DNA from: Hexactinellida sp. DTS-2022
Lineage: Eukaryota > Porifera > Hexactinellida
Length of the DNA stretch: 64,000 nt
Reading direction: 5' to 3'
NCBI GenBank assembly: GCA_028753945.1
Contig: JAPNXP010000011.1
Span: forward strand, 1,674,001 to 1,738,000
The position numbers and the translations under genes are program-made. Positions 43,768 through 55,640 of this stretch are shown piece by piece (within the stretch, counting starts at the first letter, position 1; the number at the start of each line of letters is the position of its first letter). The notes under the pieces were generated by a model, which saw only the letters and a list, made by a program, of their open reading frames with translations, was not told the DNA's origin and made no database searches.

Positions 43768-46422
43768 CATAGCCTACTCTATATATGGCCTGACAGTAAC
43801 CTAGAAAATGTGGACCAAGGATGAAGGAGAAGATGGTAATATTTATCCAACCACAATATTTAATTTCAAAAATAATAATCATAATCAACCACATTAATTA
43901 GAAATATTCTTGAAATATATACAATTATTGATCAGATTTTATTCCAAACTCTTCTATTGACGCATATTCACATCCTTTTATTTCGCTTTGGTATTTTATT
44001 CATATTAGCTTCTATTCATGCCTAACTCGTGTTCTGTCCCCGGTTGCAAGAGCAATTACAACCCAGATGACCATGTTCCTGTGTTCAAGATGCCTCAAAA
44101 TCCACCAACCCTGAATCATGCCTGGACATGCGCTCTTCGTCGCAAGGATATCGGTCACCTGAAGGTGGTCTATGTATGTATCGACCATTTTCAGAAAGAA
44201 GACATAGATTACACTTTCCAAGTCCCAAAAGGAGATAGTACTTTTACTGAAGTACCGCGGGCGAAGCCAAAGCTGAAAGAAGGCGCTGTACCAAGTATAC
44301 TAACTCGCTCCCCAGGCAGCCCAGCATATTACTCATCCAAACCTAACAAACGGAATCGCTTCCCATACGATGCAAAAGAGGAAGAATTGATGAACCATAC
44401 GATGCAAAAGAGGAAGAATTGATGAACCAAACACTACAACTCAGCTTGAGACCCGAGAGTCAAGAGAAAGAGAAGTTTGTGGTAACGCTCCACAGGACTT
44501 GAAAGATAAGTTAAGCTTGATTTCTTTACCTTATAGTTGGTTGGTGTGGTTCCGTAATGAAAGCAACATAACGTTTGTTCTCGCTAAATGGTAGAAAAAC
44601 TATCTCAGTAGATTTGTACCTTGAAATCAATGCTTATTTATCTACCTCAGCCTATTTTAATGGACAGAGTATATCCGTTTCCATTGCTGCAATTAGTGAC
44701 ATCCGAGAAATTTAATCTGTTTTGCAGTAACTTGCCCTTAAGTTCGGTTGTGTCAATTATATAATTCAGAAAGAACAAGTTTATCCAAGTTAGCTCCTCA
44801 TTTGACTATGGAGTCATGTTTTCCGTCTAGCATAGAGCTTCAAAATGTCAAACTGGTTTTGAAAGTCGTTAACGAATTAACAATATCTGCGCTAACTATC
44901 CAGAATATAGAAATAACACTTCGGAGTTTGTCGATACCCACCCTTCTTACTGTTTGGAAATTATTCAACGTTAACACACCATTTAAAGGAATACGATTGA
45001 ACGATAATTTCTCTAGACTTTTGACTTTTAATGACGAGCGATTTCTATTTTTGACTCGTGTAGTTTTGGTTAGATGCTTGGCAAACTTTACCAGAAAAAA
45101 TTGGCAAACTGAGTAAACAAACATACATCAGTTTTAGACATGCTTGTATTGCCTTACCACAAATTACCAACCATTTGACTCAACCTTGTGGCTTTACATA
45201 GTATGTGTTGTCCTCCCTTCTACAGATTGATCCCTTGGAACACAATTTCGGTCTATACCGTATGATGTCGGGTTCTAATTATCACATCTCCTATCTTCAA
45301 ATCCTTGAACCGAGCATCGACTTGAACTTTCTAGCATATTAAACATGTTTACTGACCAACAAGACACTTCCTTTCAATCTATTCAGTCATTTATTAAGTC
45401 ATTTTCTTGTCCGTATTCCACTACTGATGGTGAATTCAATTTGTAGTCATTTCTTGATGAGATTCATGACCTATCAACAATAGATTGTGGTTTACAGTTG
45501 CTTCAACCATTACCCTTTATTGCAGGCTATACTGTCCATCAGTACCTGAAACAAACAAAACCGTGTCATGTCTGTCTACATATGCTAACAGTTGATAAAG
45601 AATTTCCTCTTGATTTAGACCAGGACTCTCAGTATAAACTTCTGCAGCTAACGGAACGTGGCGGACTTAAATATCCATCTGAGCCTGTTTTAAATTCCAT
45701 ATTTGTTATATGGAAGACCTTTAGTACCATCGAAAACAATAAAGAGCTGATGGCGAAGCTTGTAAGTGGACCTTCTCGAAAAATACTAGTTGAACTCACG
45801 TTGATGTACATATTTGGAAGATTGCGATAATCGTATCCAAGTATTTGGAAGTCTACTTGTATTAGCTGTGGTGTGTTTAGTTTGAACATCTTATCGAAGC
45901 TCGTCTTTACTGCAGCGAATTGCTTTCTTGCAAACAAAGTCAAGAATTATAACTCGCTGGTTCTTTCAAAAAAGTAAAGAAAGCGTAAATTTAAGAAATT
46001 CGCTTAATTATGTGTCTACTTATTTGTATTTACCATGATTTGTATTACTCTGTTATTCTTATTTCTATTATGTAGTTAAGTGTGTCGTGTGTCACTGCTA
46101 GAGCCAGAGAGAGAAAGAGGAGAGAGGAAAGAAAGCAAATAATTGTGTATTATTACTGTATATTAATATTAGAAATTGTACTGTTTGTGTTTATTATTAT
46201 TATTAAATTATGAAAACCAATCACCGTTGTCATTACAGCTAATACTAATCACGGGCTAGCAGGGCTGAGTTATGTTTACGACCTAGAAAGTTATGTTTAC
46301 GACCTAGAGAGGTATAAAGAACTTAGTAGTTCAATATAGAAAACATTAAAAAATTAAAATTTCCCATCTTCTTGTGCATCCCTGGTACATCTACTGTCAG
46401 GCCATATATAGAGTAGGCTATG
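43768..46422 (+). mobile_element. Second P-type element (P2), internally deleted
   Basis: The ends CATAGCCTACTCTATATATG and its inverse match, extending loosely for about 75 bp. They resemble P1's CATGGCTTACTATATAC. It encodes a THAP domain and degraded transposase pieces on the plus strand. The flanks GGATGACA and CCTTATCG do not match, so the target duplication is lost or the edge has moved. Confidence 0.8.
44018..45976 (+). pseudogene. P2 THAP-transposase, decayed
   Basis: ATG 44018 opens MPNSCSVPGCKSNY, a THAP finger with the Cys pair, a conserved Trp (AWTCALRRKD) and a CIDHF Cys-His pair, ending EVPRAKPK. A 32-bp tandem duplication around 44370-44433 (ATGCAAAAGAGGAAGAATTG twice) shifts the frame. 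The catalytic region is shorter than in P1: the first two Asp blocks are not visible. The last block is present as LQIDPLEHNFGLYRMMSGSN near 45222-45290. The C-terminal part FIAGYTVHQYLKQTKPCHVC matches P1's VVYIAGYITLSLSEHIQCPVC. It diverged from P1 long before either copy inserted. Confidence 0.82.
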
Positions 46423-46723
46423 CCTTATCGTAATATGGTATAATGGATCCATATGGATTTGGAAGTTCGTATGGATTTAGCAAATCCGTATGGATTTGGA
46501 AATCTGTATATATTTTATAGAATTTGAAAATCAGCCATGGATTGAGGGTCCATATGGATTACGGATTTACGGATATGGAACGGATGGGAATTTTAATTCT
46601 AGATGTGATGGATTATGGAGCGGATATGGATAAGTCTTCCGATTCAATCGGACCCTCTGGTTGTGATTCGTTAGTAATCAAATGATGTAATTTGTTTTGG
46701 AAAGTATGTTATATATTATTGTT
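46423..46723. other. Short repeat-like patch, no gene
   Basis: 46440-46660 has many variants of CATATGGATTTGGAA, a degenerate ATGGAT-rich tandem pattern. Confidence 0.5.
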
Positions 46724-47240
46724 GCAGCGTATATACAAGATGAGCGTGCATGCATGTACGCTAGTGTATATGCACGAAAATGATAATATTCACTGTCGTG
46801 CATATACACTAGTGTATACGCGCGACAAGCTGATTTTTATAGTGGTTGTTCATTAATTCATTGTACACCCCAATGTTTTCAGGCATTTCACATTTTGTCT
46901 AAAATACCGTATTTATTTGAATAGTAGCCCCTATTCAAATAATCGCCTACCTCGAATAATCGCCCTCCCCTGAAATTTAATAATCGCCTAGGTTACTATT
47001 CGAATTAATACGGTATTTTAGACAAAATGTGTTATGCCTGAAAATATTGGGGTGTACAATGAATTAATGAACAACCACTATAAGAAATCAACTTTGTCGT
47101 GCGTATACACTAGTGTATATGCACGACAGTGAATATTATCATTTTCGTGCATATAGACTAGCGTACATGCATGCACGCTAGTTACTTAGCGTGCATGCAT
47201 GTGCACTAGTGTGCATGCATGCACGCTAATCTTGCATATA
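46724..47240. repeat. Palindromic element about 0.5 kb long
   Basis: The arms 46724-46965 and 46975-47240 are near-perfect inverses. The centre is ATAATCGCC-containing text between TACCGTATTTATTTGAATAG and its inverse. The arms contain GTGCATGCATG, CACTAGTGTATA and GGGGTGTACAATGAATTAAT. The right arm has about 50 extra bases, a local duplication of the GCATGCATGCACGCTAG block. No target duplication visible. Confidence 0.85.
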
Positions 47241-47364
47241 AGCTGCAATAGCGACATTAGAAGTGATTAAATTAGATCACAAGCTTCAAGCTGATATTCA
47301 ATTAGTATTAATAATTCCTTATGAAGAGGATAATGTCAACTCGCGCCTCTCATTCTATTAATAT
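47241..47364 (+). repeat. Repeat shared with 54400-54560 (inverted)
   Basis: ACATTAGAAGTGATTAAATT and CTTATGAAGAGGATAATGTC recur on the opposite strand at 54400-54560. Non-coding; the family is unknown. Confidence 0.65.
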
Positions 47365-47371
47365 ATTTGAG

Positions 47372-48403
47372 CGTGACCTACGTTATATAAGGTCTGTGCA
47401 CCAACTTTGTGAAACTGGACCATGAATTAAAGGAAGGCTATTGATAAATAGGTTATTTATCGTTATCTAAATAACTAGTAGTGATAGACCTCATAAATGT
47501 TCTATAACTACAGGTAAACCTCCCAAAGCGGCACCCATCGGGAGAATGATTTTGTGCCGCTTCTCGGAGGTTGCCGCTTTGGGAGGTTGCTCGTAAGGTA
47601 AAACTCCCATAGCGGCACCCATCGGGAGAATGATTTTGTGCCGCTTCTCGGAGGTTGCCGCTACTCGGAGGTGCCGCTTTGGGAGGTTTACCTGTATATA
47701 GGAACATGATATCAAGGTATATATAGCACCCTTCAGAATTGAGCAATGTCATCATTTGATACGTAATCGCTATTTTGAGTGGGTATTATGGTGTTTTTAT
47801 AGCCTGTTTTTAACATAGTTAGACGTGTTATAAATGTTCAAAATTTGAACATAATGATGCCCAGGACTTGTTAAAAGAAAAATATTGAAATTGTTAATGA
47901 AATGTTGACACATTCCTCGGTTGCCATGCATATGTATATTTCCTAAATGAGCCATAACTCAAGAACTATCGATTTTATGTAAACTATGCCAGTACTGATC
48001 TATCCGCAATTGGTAACTTCCTATACATTGACAATACATTTTCTAGGCCTAACTTCAATAATTTTTGAGATAATAAGATAATTAGCACTTAATTCCTTAT
48101 TAGGTAATGCACTCATTATCTCAAGAATTACTGTAGTTAGGCATATATAATGTATTATCAATGAAAACACATAATACCCACTCAAAATAGCGAGTACGTA
48201 ATCAAATGATGACATTGCTCAATTCTGAAGGGTGCTATGTATACCTTGATATCATGTTCCTATATAGTTATAGAACATTTATGAGGTCTATCACTACTAG
48301 TTATTCAGATAACGATAAATAACCTATTTATCAATAGCCTTCCTTTAATCCATGGTCCAGTTTCACAAAGTTGGTGCATAGGCCTTATATAACGTAGGTC
48401 ACG
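47372..48403. mobile_element. Fold-back element with 7-bp target duplication and a MITE in one arm
   Basis: The ends CGTGACCTACGTTATATAAG and its inverse are flanked by ATTTGAG (47365-47371, 48404-48410). The arms pair over about 240 bp after discounting the MITE at 47511-47694. The right arm keeps the uninterrupted sequence TATAACTATATAGGAAC. The loop (about 47800-48170) has no coding. Confidence 0.88.
47511..47694 (+). mobile_element. Tandem-hairpin MITE, CAGGTAAACCTCCC family, copy 2
   Basis: 184 bp, nearly identical to 32950-33134, flanked by TA. The opposite arm of the surrounding fold-back shows the empty site with a single TA, which confirms the borders. Confidence 0.95.
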
Positions 48404-48833
48404 ATTTGAGGTATTTCAAAGCATGTAATCAATCACCCAAGGATACAGTCCCTCAATAATAGTAAACGGGCTAATTTACTCCATCAATTAATTAATACCA
48501 AATTTTGTAGATTGAATAGTTTTTTTCACAAATGGAGGGAGAGTATTGTTTTAATTATTGCAAGGAGATGAGTTCGGTCATAAATGAGATATTAAATAAT
48601 TTGATAGTTTAATAGGATGACTTATTAGATTTCAAAGATTATACAAAGAATTGATTATATTATTCAAAATTCTACATAAAGTGTGTACACAATATCATTA
48701 ATACATTTAGAAATTAATCGTAAATCATTAATAGTTGTCCACAGAATTAAAATAAAATAACCATAATATGCGCGCGAAAATAAATATACTAAAACTTCGT
48801 CTCTATCTCCTTTTCTGATAATTCCAAGACTGG
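48404..48833. other. No gene recognised
   Basis: A+T-rich sequence between the fold-back and the OTU gene's stop codon. Confidence 0.5.
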
Positions 48834-49576
48834 TTAATAATGATTACCAGTATGTAGATTGTAAATTGATCCAGTGGTGTTGGCGGGTGGTGTATTAATT
48901 ACTTGATCTATACTAGCACCTTTTCCAGAGAAAACATTCCATGTGTTACCCGTATCTTTCGAAAAGACCCAAATATCTGTCCTAAATAAGAGACCTGCTG
49001 CAAATAATTCTAAATCTTCGCCCCATTTGGCATTACTCTTCATACCAGTTTTAGCCACATAATCTCCGATATTTCTTTAAGTATTTGGGTATTTATTATT
49101 AATAAATTTTCCACATATTACTCTTAATTTATTTATCATACTATCAACGATAAGTTTCCGTATTTCTTGACAATTATCCGAACAAACCGTAATCCAATAT
49201 GCTATAGAAGAAAACAAACAATTTCCATCTTCGGGGACATAATAAGTCTTGCTAGGTACATACTCATTCAGTGGTCTCTTTACATTACTGTTAATCTTGC
49301 TATGTACTGGCGATATTACAACATTTAAATTCAGATTATGACAAATATTTATCTGACAAGGGTGGGAGAGTGGCTCATAGGGTGGAAGGTCGTAATTCAT
49401 TGTAAAATTTCAATTATATCGATGTCAGTGATAATATCAACATTAGCTGCCTGGAGGACCACATTAGGGGCTGTGGATGCGACCTATTTTTCTATAATTC
49501 TCTTTTTTCGCGGAAATTCAGAGTCAAAAATCTTTCTCATTAAATATTTACCACTTTCAGACTGTACATCTATGCT

Positions 49577-50050
49577 ATTAAACACAAACATATGTGGATA
49601 TGTAGGTATGTGTATATATTTGTTTGTATGTTACGAGTTGATAGAAGAAAGTGGACGGTTTCCAAATGGGATTTTTGGCATATAGGAGTAACTTTTGGTA
49701 CCCGCCAACAATTTGAGGTTTCGACTCAAAATTTCTCACACCTCGACAAGTTATGACGTCATTGTCACATTTCGAGAACCCTGAAAAGTCACTTAATCGC
49801 ACATAATTCGCGGCCTTTAAGAGATAAAAATCTGAAAATTAATAGAACATGGACATTAATGATGCCAATATGCTAACTCATTATCGCATGATAAAGTAAT
49901 CATTAAATTTCACATTATTTTATTCGACTATTTAGGCCTATTTACGCTTTATAATCAATATTAGGGTATATAAACCACACACCAACCGCGAAGCGGTTGG
50001 TATGTGGTTGTATTCTGCCGCGAAGCGACCTAGCAAGCGAAGCGCGGTAG
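49577..50050 (+). mobile_element. Helitron-like repeat H6, near full length
   Basis: 5' phrase CTATTAAACACAAACATATG, family body with GTTATGACGTCATTGTCAC, hairpin ACCAACCGC-GAA-GCGGTTGGT, then CCGCGAAGCG and AGCGCGGTAG (the terminal CTAG is changed to GTAG). It interrupts the OTU gene. Confidence 0.78.
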
Positions 50051-50206
50051 TTATTATTTAAAGTTTGAACACATTTTTCAAAAACTTGAACAACATTATC
50101 TATATCTGAGGTTATATAACTCCTATGAATTTTGCTCCTCCGAGACCATTCCTCCTCACAATCTTCTTCATTAGATACTTCTAGTTTACGCTTGTTTGTT
50201 TTAAAT

Positions 50207-50543
50207 CAGGGGTTCGCAAACTTTTGCAGCATACAGGCCACACTTTAGGTAAGGAGATATCATTACCGGCCGCATCTCAAAAGATTGTTTTTTATTTTTA
50301 TGTATGAACATTTTTAGCCTTACTACACGTATATGTAGAAGAATCACTAAAGTATCCATAAATTTTCAAAATGGGGTGCCCAAGAAACAAAGCGAGATTA
50401 GCGACCGACTTATAAGGGGATAATTCCTTAAAATGAACCAAAAATCAAAATTTCATAGAACATTTAGGCATTGCTGCTACCGGCCGCACCAAAGAAGCAA
50501 TCCTGCCGCATGCGGCCTAAAAAGGTGAGTTTGCGAACCCCTG
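50207..50543. mobile_element. hAT-like MITE inside the OTU gene
   Basis: The ends CAGGGGTTCGCAAACTTTTG and AGTTTGCGAACCCCTG are inverted repeats. Flanks TTTTAAAT and CTTTAAAT match at 7 of 8 bases. CCGGCCGCA and TGCGGCC lie near the ends. The host frame reads SKIF before it and KTNKRKLEVS after it, so the insertion split a coding stretch. Confidence 0.9.
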
Positions 50544-53365
50544 CTTTAAATATTTTAGAAGCCAAGGGATGAAATCCAAATTTGAAAGCAGAAATTCTAT
50601 CATAAATATTACTATACATTGTACGAATAAAATCACCAGGTCTGATGTGTATATTAGATTCGAATATTGGATGTTTAACTATCCTAAACCAATTTTCTGC
50701 TATGGCATTACTTGCATTAGTTTCTTCTTGATCACCAGTTCGAGATAATATAATTCCAGTCCATAAAGGCAAGATTGGCATATAGTATGTTAACAAATAT
50801 TCTAAAATATCGGGACAATAGCAGCCATTTAGCATACTAATTTTATCAGTTTTTAAATCATTACGATTCTTAGATACTAGTGAATCAAAATGTCTACCCA
50901 AGGGTGATTTGGCACAATATGTAGTGGCATTTTCAACATGCATGCAATCATCTTCAGGTGGTTCCACCTAGTCAAGTTGATATAGCATGTCGCCTCTAAT
51001 TAAACCATCTAATTCCACTAAACTGGAGTTGAGAGTATCATCTTAATAATGTATAGATAAAATATTACTTAAATTATCTCTAATTTATCTCTATCTCTTG
51101 CATACTTTTTGCTTTTAAAATTATAGCAAACACGTGTAAAATAAGATGTTTTAAACTTTTTTGAATCTTAAATTTCTTATCTAAGTTATGACTTAATCCA
51201 TGCATTATGTGGGCGGAACATAAATATATATAACATTTAAGCTATTCATAACCTTTACATTTGTACTTACTACTTTCCAAAGACTCTCTAGGTAGCCTAA
51301 AATATTACTTTTATTAAAGGCTATACAAGTGCCATGAATCATAGCCCAACTGTAATCAATTTCAATTCTAGTTATGTGTATTTCTTTGTTGAGAACTAAC
51401 TTAGAGTTTAATTACCTTTTATATAGAAAATGTTTTAACTCTGCAGTACCATGGTCCGAGCTAATCATCTCTGCTACTGGTATCGGGATAGTATGGTAGT
51501 ATGGATGTTGTAGAGTGAGTGCATAATAGTAGATTGGTTTTGTGACGGATTGAGGTTTACAAATAAGAAAACCCGTAGCATCCCAAAATAAAATTATCTC
51601 CATATTTAAAAGTGTCAATAGCTCTATCGGTTGATAATAAACGGTTCCTTAACAAAAGTATTGTACGTAGCCAGGAATTGGTTTCTCATTTAATAAGTTA
51701 CGGTAGTATTCCTGAGTTGCAGAAATATCCGTGATCATATCGTTTGAAAATCTGGTAGACGAGTGAACTTCAAATTTTATCTGTCTTAAGCAATCTTGGG
51801 TCTTAAGATGAGAAAATTACCACTACAGTACTCGACAACATTATCCATACAACCAAATTGTTTATGAAAATACTGTTAAACAGATTTATGTTGTAGAATT
51901 CCACTTAGATGTGTTCGCTGAATACCAGATACATGGCGTGCATATTTGTTCTCTCCATTATTGTGTTGCACTGAGAGAGAACCTTTAGATATAAAGTGTA
52001 CCGCTAAGGTATTTGTAGATACTGGTAGACTAGTTTTGTTTTCATTTATGTAAAACTCAAACGAATAACAGTTAAGCAACTTACAGTCAGCACATGCTCG
52101 AAAGTATGGTGAGTTTACTTTACGACTATAAATCTTCTTAAACCAATAATTGTTAAATTTAAGAACACAAATGGGATAGATTTTAGATACTTAAGAAGAC
52201 ACATGGGATAGATTTTAAAAACTTTACTGCTACACAAAGCTGTCCAATCTCGATTTAACTTATCTCTTCCTTCTATATGAATAAAATGAATGCTATTCCA
52301 CTCGTGCACGCCCAGGAAAAATTCACCATTAACACTCAAATCGGGTACAAAGAAACATTCATTATACCCATGCAATTAGAAACAGTATAATTTACGTTGT
52401 TAATGATATTATTACTACACTTGATGGCGTCCTCGGCATTATATTCCTCTTCAACAAGATGAAGAGGTACATTTTCAGAAGTGGGGACAATTCTGGAGCT
52501 ACTTCTGGGTTAGCTATTATAGCTAAACAATCAGTATAAATGATTTTCAATACATCAACACCTTTACTCGAAAACTGATCACGTAAATCTGTTATCCAAT
52601 GTACGAATTCACTTAGTTGATCGTTGGTCAAAAGTGCGTATTGTTTTTTAAATAACTTGTCAATATATTTACGAACGAATCTATCACACTGTTCCAAATC
52701 TATCAAGTTTTCAAATTTCAAAAAGTTTCCAAAATAATTTGGTCTTCGGTAACCATAAAAATACAACCATCAACCCATAATTGAGACTGGCTATTGTTGC
52801 AATAATAGTATGCTTGTGTATAACTAATAGAATTACTATTGCTAAGATCAAATGAAACATGCTCGTCCTTTTGCTTAAGTTCACGGTAGGTAACCAAGTC
52901 AGATGCGGAGGAAGACCAAATTAACAATAATCTGTCATCCTGTAAATCAGGGTCAATGGATTCCCATGAAATTTATTTACGAACTACAGGGCTAAGACTA
53001 GATAGGGACACACATAGATATATTTCTCGCAGCATAACAGAGGTCTGTAACGAAGGTAACCCTTCAGGGCGGAGAGAGTCGAGACTTAAACTAACGAAAA
53101 ATGACATATTTTGAGAGGTGGGATCAGGATTAATTAATCGTTCTAACAATTCACGGATATTATGGGAAATGTTCTTGCATTTCAAATAGAGTTTTACGCG
53201 TTTAGTTGACTATTACGTGCATGAACTTTCTTGGAAATTACTCCCCAAATTGAATCTGCGACACTAGGACTGGTAGAAAGGGAATTCATAATCTCACTGT
53301 ATGATTGTGATGTGAATTCAACATATGAAAGTAATTGCTGGAGTCCTGGAGGAACTAAAAAAATG

Positions 53366-54084
53366 AGAGTGAAATTAAAATAGGGAATAGTTATGCATAT
53401 GGTATTTTCGTGAAAAAATGTAGTGGAAATACCTACACCCAGATTATTGCTAAAGAAAAATGCGGCACATACTTATGCCCAGCACATATTCAGATAATTA
53501 GGTAATTAGAAGCGAGTGTTAGTTCATACTTAAATAATTAATCAGGAAAAATATCATAATAATATAGTTAAGTGAATCTAATCTTTTATTTTAACATTGG
53601 ACATAAACGAATATTGTTTGAAACGAAAGAGTAGAACGATATTTAGAATATAGATTTTGGCCCTAGATAAACATATCAATAAATTTACTTTTAGAAAAGC
53701 TGGTTCAAGGGAAAGATTTGTAGAAATTTCGAGCCATGTATCGTGGAGAAGTAAATGTAAATCTAAATTGTAGAAACAAAATAATCAATATAATAGAAAG
53801 TAAATATAATACAGGGATTTTTAATTTTTGTATCTGTGAACATTCGCACGAACACCTTAATGTCCATGGGATAAATTTTATTGTCAGAACTCTTCTATAA
53901 TTACCAAAATATTTGATGTAGAGTTGGAACTGCTTTTTCAAGAACTAGAGAAATCCTAGGCTAAGATTTTGAGAGACAACAGGTCAAAAGATCCAATCTA
54001 TTCACTTCACAATTGATGATACCAGTGTATATTGTATTTTATGAATAATTGAAAAAATTTAAATTCTAATAAATAAAGATAATC
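53366..54084. other. No gene recognised
   Basis: A+T-rich. It may contain an upstream intron or promoter of the OTU gene, but nothing supports this beyond the acceptor-like sequence at its lower edge. Confidence 0.35.
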
Positions 54085-54139
54085 GGTTCGCGAGCCCTCC
54101 AAAGGAAGCCTTTTCGATCCCCAGGTTGAAAATCCCTGA
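54085..54139 (-). mobile_element. Isolated hAT terminal repeat
   Basis: On the minus strand CAGGGATTTTCAACCTGGGG is a standard hAT/Charlie start. No partner end found. Confidence 0.55.
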
Positions 54140-54399
54140 TATAATATATGTAAAACCATAAATCTTATGTAATAAGAAGAAACGAACTTCAAGAGTCAAT
54201 ACTCACAAGTCAAAGTTAGAAATGGTTAAGTTTCTTGGCTATATTGGATCAATCAATGGAGAGATTAGATAAATAAAATAACTGCGGGATTTGAATATGA
54301 TTTCTGAAATTAAAAGATTAGTTTGATATGTTGAAATAGTTTATTGATTCAATAAGCAAACAAACGATAAATAGTGTTGCTAATATCAAAGGACTATTC

Positions 54400-54560
54400 A
54401 CAGAATGAGAGGCGTGAGTTGACATTATCCTCTTCATAAGGAAATATTAATACGTATAGAATATCAGCCTGAAGCTAGTGATCTAATTTAATCACTTCTA
54501 ATGTCTACGTCAAATTGGAATTTACGCTATTGCTAGCTGTATGCATATAAATAGTAGGAT
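54400..54560 (-). repeat. Inverted copy of the 47241-47364 repeat
   Basis: It shares GACATTATCCTCTTCATAAG and AATTTAATCACTTCTAATGT with that copy; this one extends further towards TTTACGCTATTGCTAGCTG. No coding. Confidence 0.65.
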
Positions 54561-54889
54561 TTTAATGGAGACTCGATTTTGACAACTTCAATATTCATAC
54601 GTAAATATTTCAAAAAGTAATTGAAATTTCTATAACATAAACGTAGATATCTCTGGAGTTTACATGAATAATTTCAGCGCTTGATAATTAGTGTTAGTGT
54701 ATTAAAAAAGTGGGTGAACTAGTGCGGGTCAGGGGTCAATTATTTTTGTCGAAAATGAAAATCTTTTAAAATTGTAATGCTAGTTTCATAAACGTAGGTT
54801 TCTACTCTTTATAATGCTGTATAAATCATTTAAATTTGTGTCAGCAAGTTAGTCAACGTATTGACTGAAGTAGTGCTGGTCGAATTTTC

Positions 54890-55228
54890 AGCCAACTTCA
54901 CACTCGTAGTCATTATCACATTTCGAGAACCCTGAAAATGAACTTAATCAAACATAATTCGCGCCCTCTATGAGATATAATTCTGAAAATTTAATAGAAC
55001 ATGTACATTAATGATGTGGACAAGTTGGTCACACCTGATTGATGATATGCTTACTCATTATCGCATGATTACGTCATCACTAAAATTCACATTGTCAACT
55101 TTGACTATTTAGGCCTATTTACTCTTTATAATCAATGTTAGAAGTGCATAAATCACACATCAATCGCGAAGCGGTTAGTTTGTGGTTGTGCTCTTCCGCG
55201 AAACCACCTACCAAGCGAAGCGCGCTAG
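54890..55228 (+). mobile_element. Helitron-like repeat H7, 5'-truncated
   Basis: Body from TCACATTTCGAGAACCCTG onwards, a weakened hairpin (ATCAATCGCGAAGCGGTTAG), then CCGCGAAACC and GCGCGCTAG ending at 55228 before TTATT. 5' truncated, with an intact 3' terminus. Confidence 0.72.
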
Positions 55229-55640
55229 TTATTATTAAGTAGGAAGAAAATGAAATTTCTGATATTAGATTTTTATTTTTCATTTTACCATAAATTTTCA
55301 CTGTCACCATTAAATTGCGCCTAAACAGCTCAACCACAAATCTGAGATTTTGAAAAGTGGTTCCATTGGACTCGCAATGATTGATTACCCCATACACAAT
55401 GCAAATTATGCCAATAGGAAGCATAGTTTAGCTTAGAATAAAATTACAAAACTGGACTCTTATTTTCAACTATGATACGGCAGCAAGTATAACGGTATTA
55501 TAGTAGGCCATGCTGCAACTGATGGATAGAAGAGAGAGGAGTATGGCATTGTCAGATTGGGATGAGAGAGGAAATGTAATGCAAGAATACATACCCACGA
55601 TACTGAAATAGTCAAGCGCATGAACTAGCATCTCCAAGTA
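55229..55640. other. No gene recognised
   Basis: Short frames on the minus strand (55119-55424) run through H7 and have no motif. Confidence 0.4.

Larger units (their letters stand above)
48834..53365 (-). pseudogene. Decayed transposase-like gene with C-terminal OTU protease domain
   Basis: Minus-strand pieces follow one another in order. An N-terminal part (PPGLQQLLSYVEFTSQSYSE) lies after an acceptor-like TTTTTTTAG near 53357. Then come a region with RRPNYFGNFLKFENLIDLEQ and a block with NKYARHVSGIQRTHLSG. A core holds ILFWDATGFL (Asp), EIDYSWAMIHGT (Asp), CSAHIMHGLSHNLDKK and NAIAENWFRIVKHPIFES with RPGDFIRTMYSNIYDR. At the end is an OTU domain: VPEDGNCLFSSIAYWI (Cys nucleophile), then WGEDLELFAAGLLF and TGNHY (His) just before TAA at 48834-48836. 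The Asp, Asp and Glu spacing suggests a DDE-type transposase; I cannot name its superfamily. Several stops and frame changes plus two insertions (49577-50050 and 50207-50543) show it is dead. Confidence 0.75.

Noticed and set aside
49338-49685. 115-codon plus-strand frame
   Set aside because: It is antisense to the OTU domain and the H6 insertion.
54085-54139. tRNA-like GGTTCGCGAGC ... GGTTGAAAATCC pattern
   Set aside because: It cannot fold into a cloverleaf, and the sequence is better explained as a hAT terminal repeat on the minus strand.
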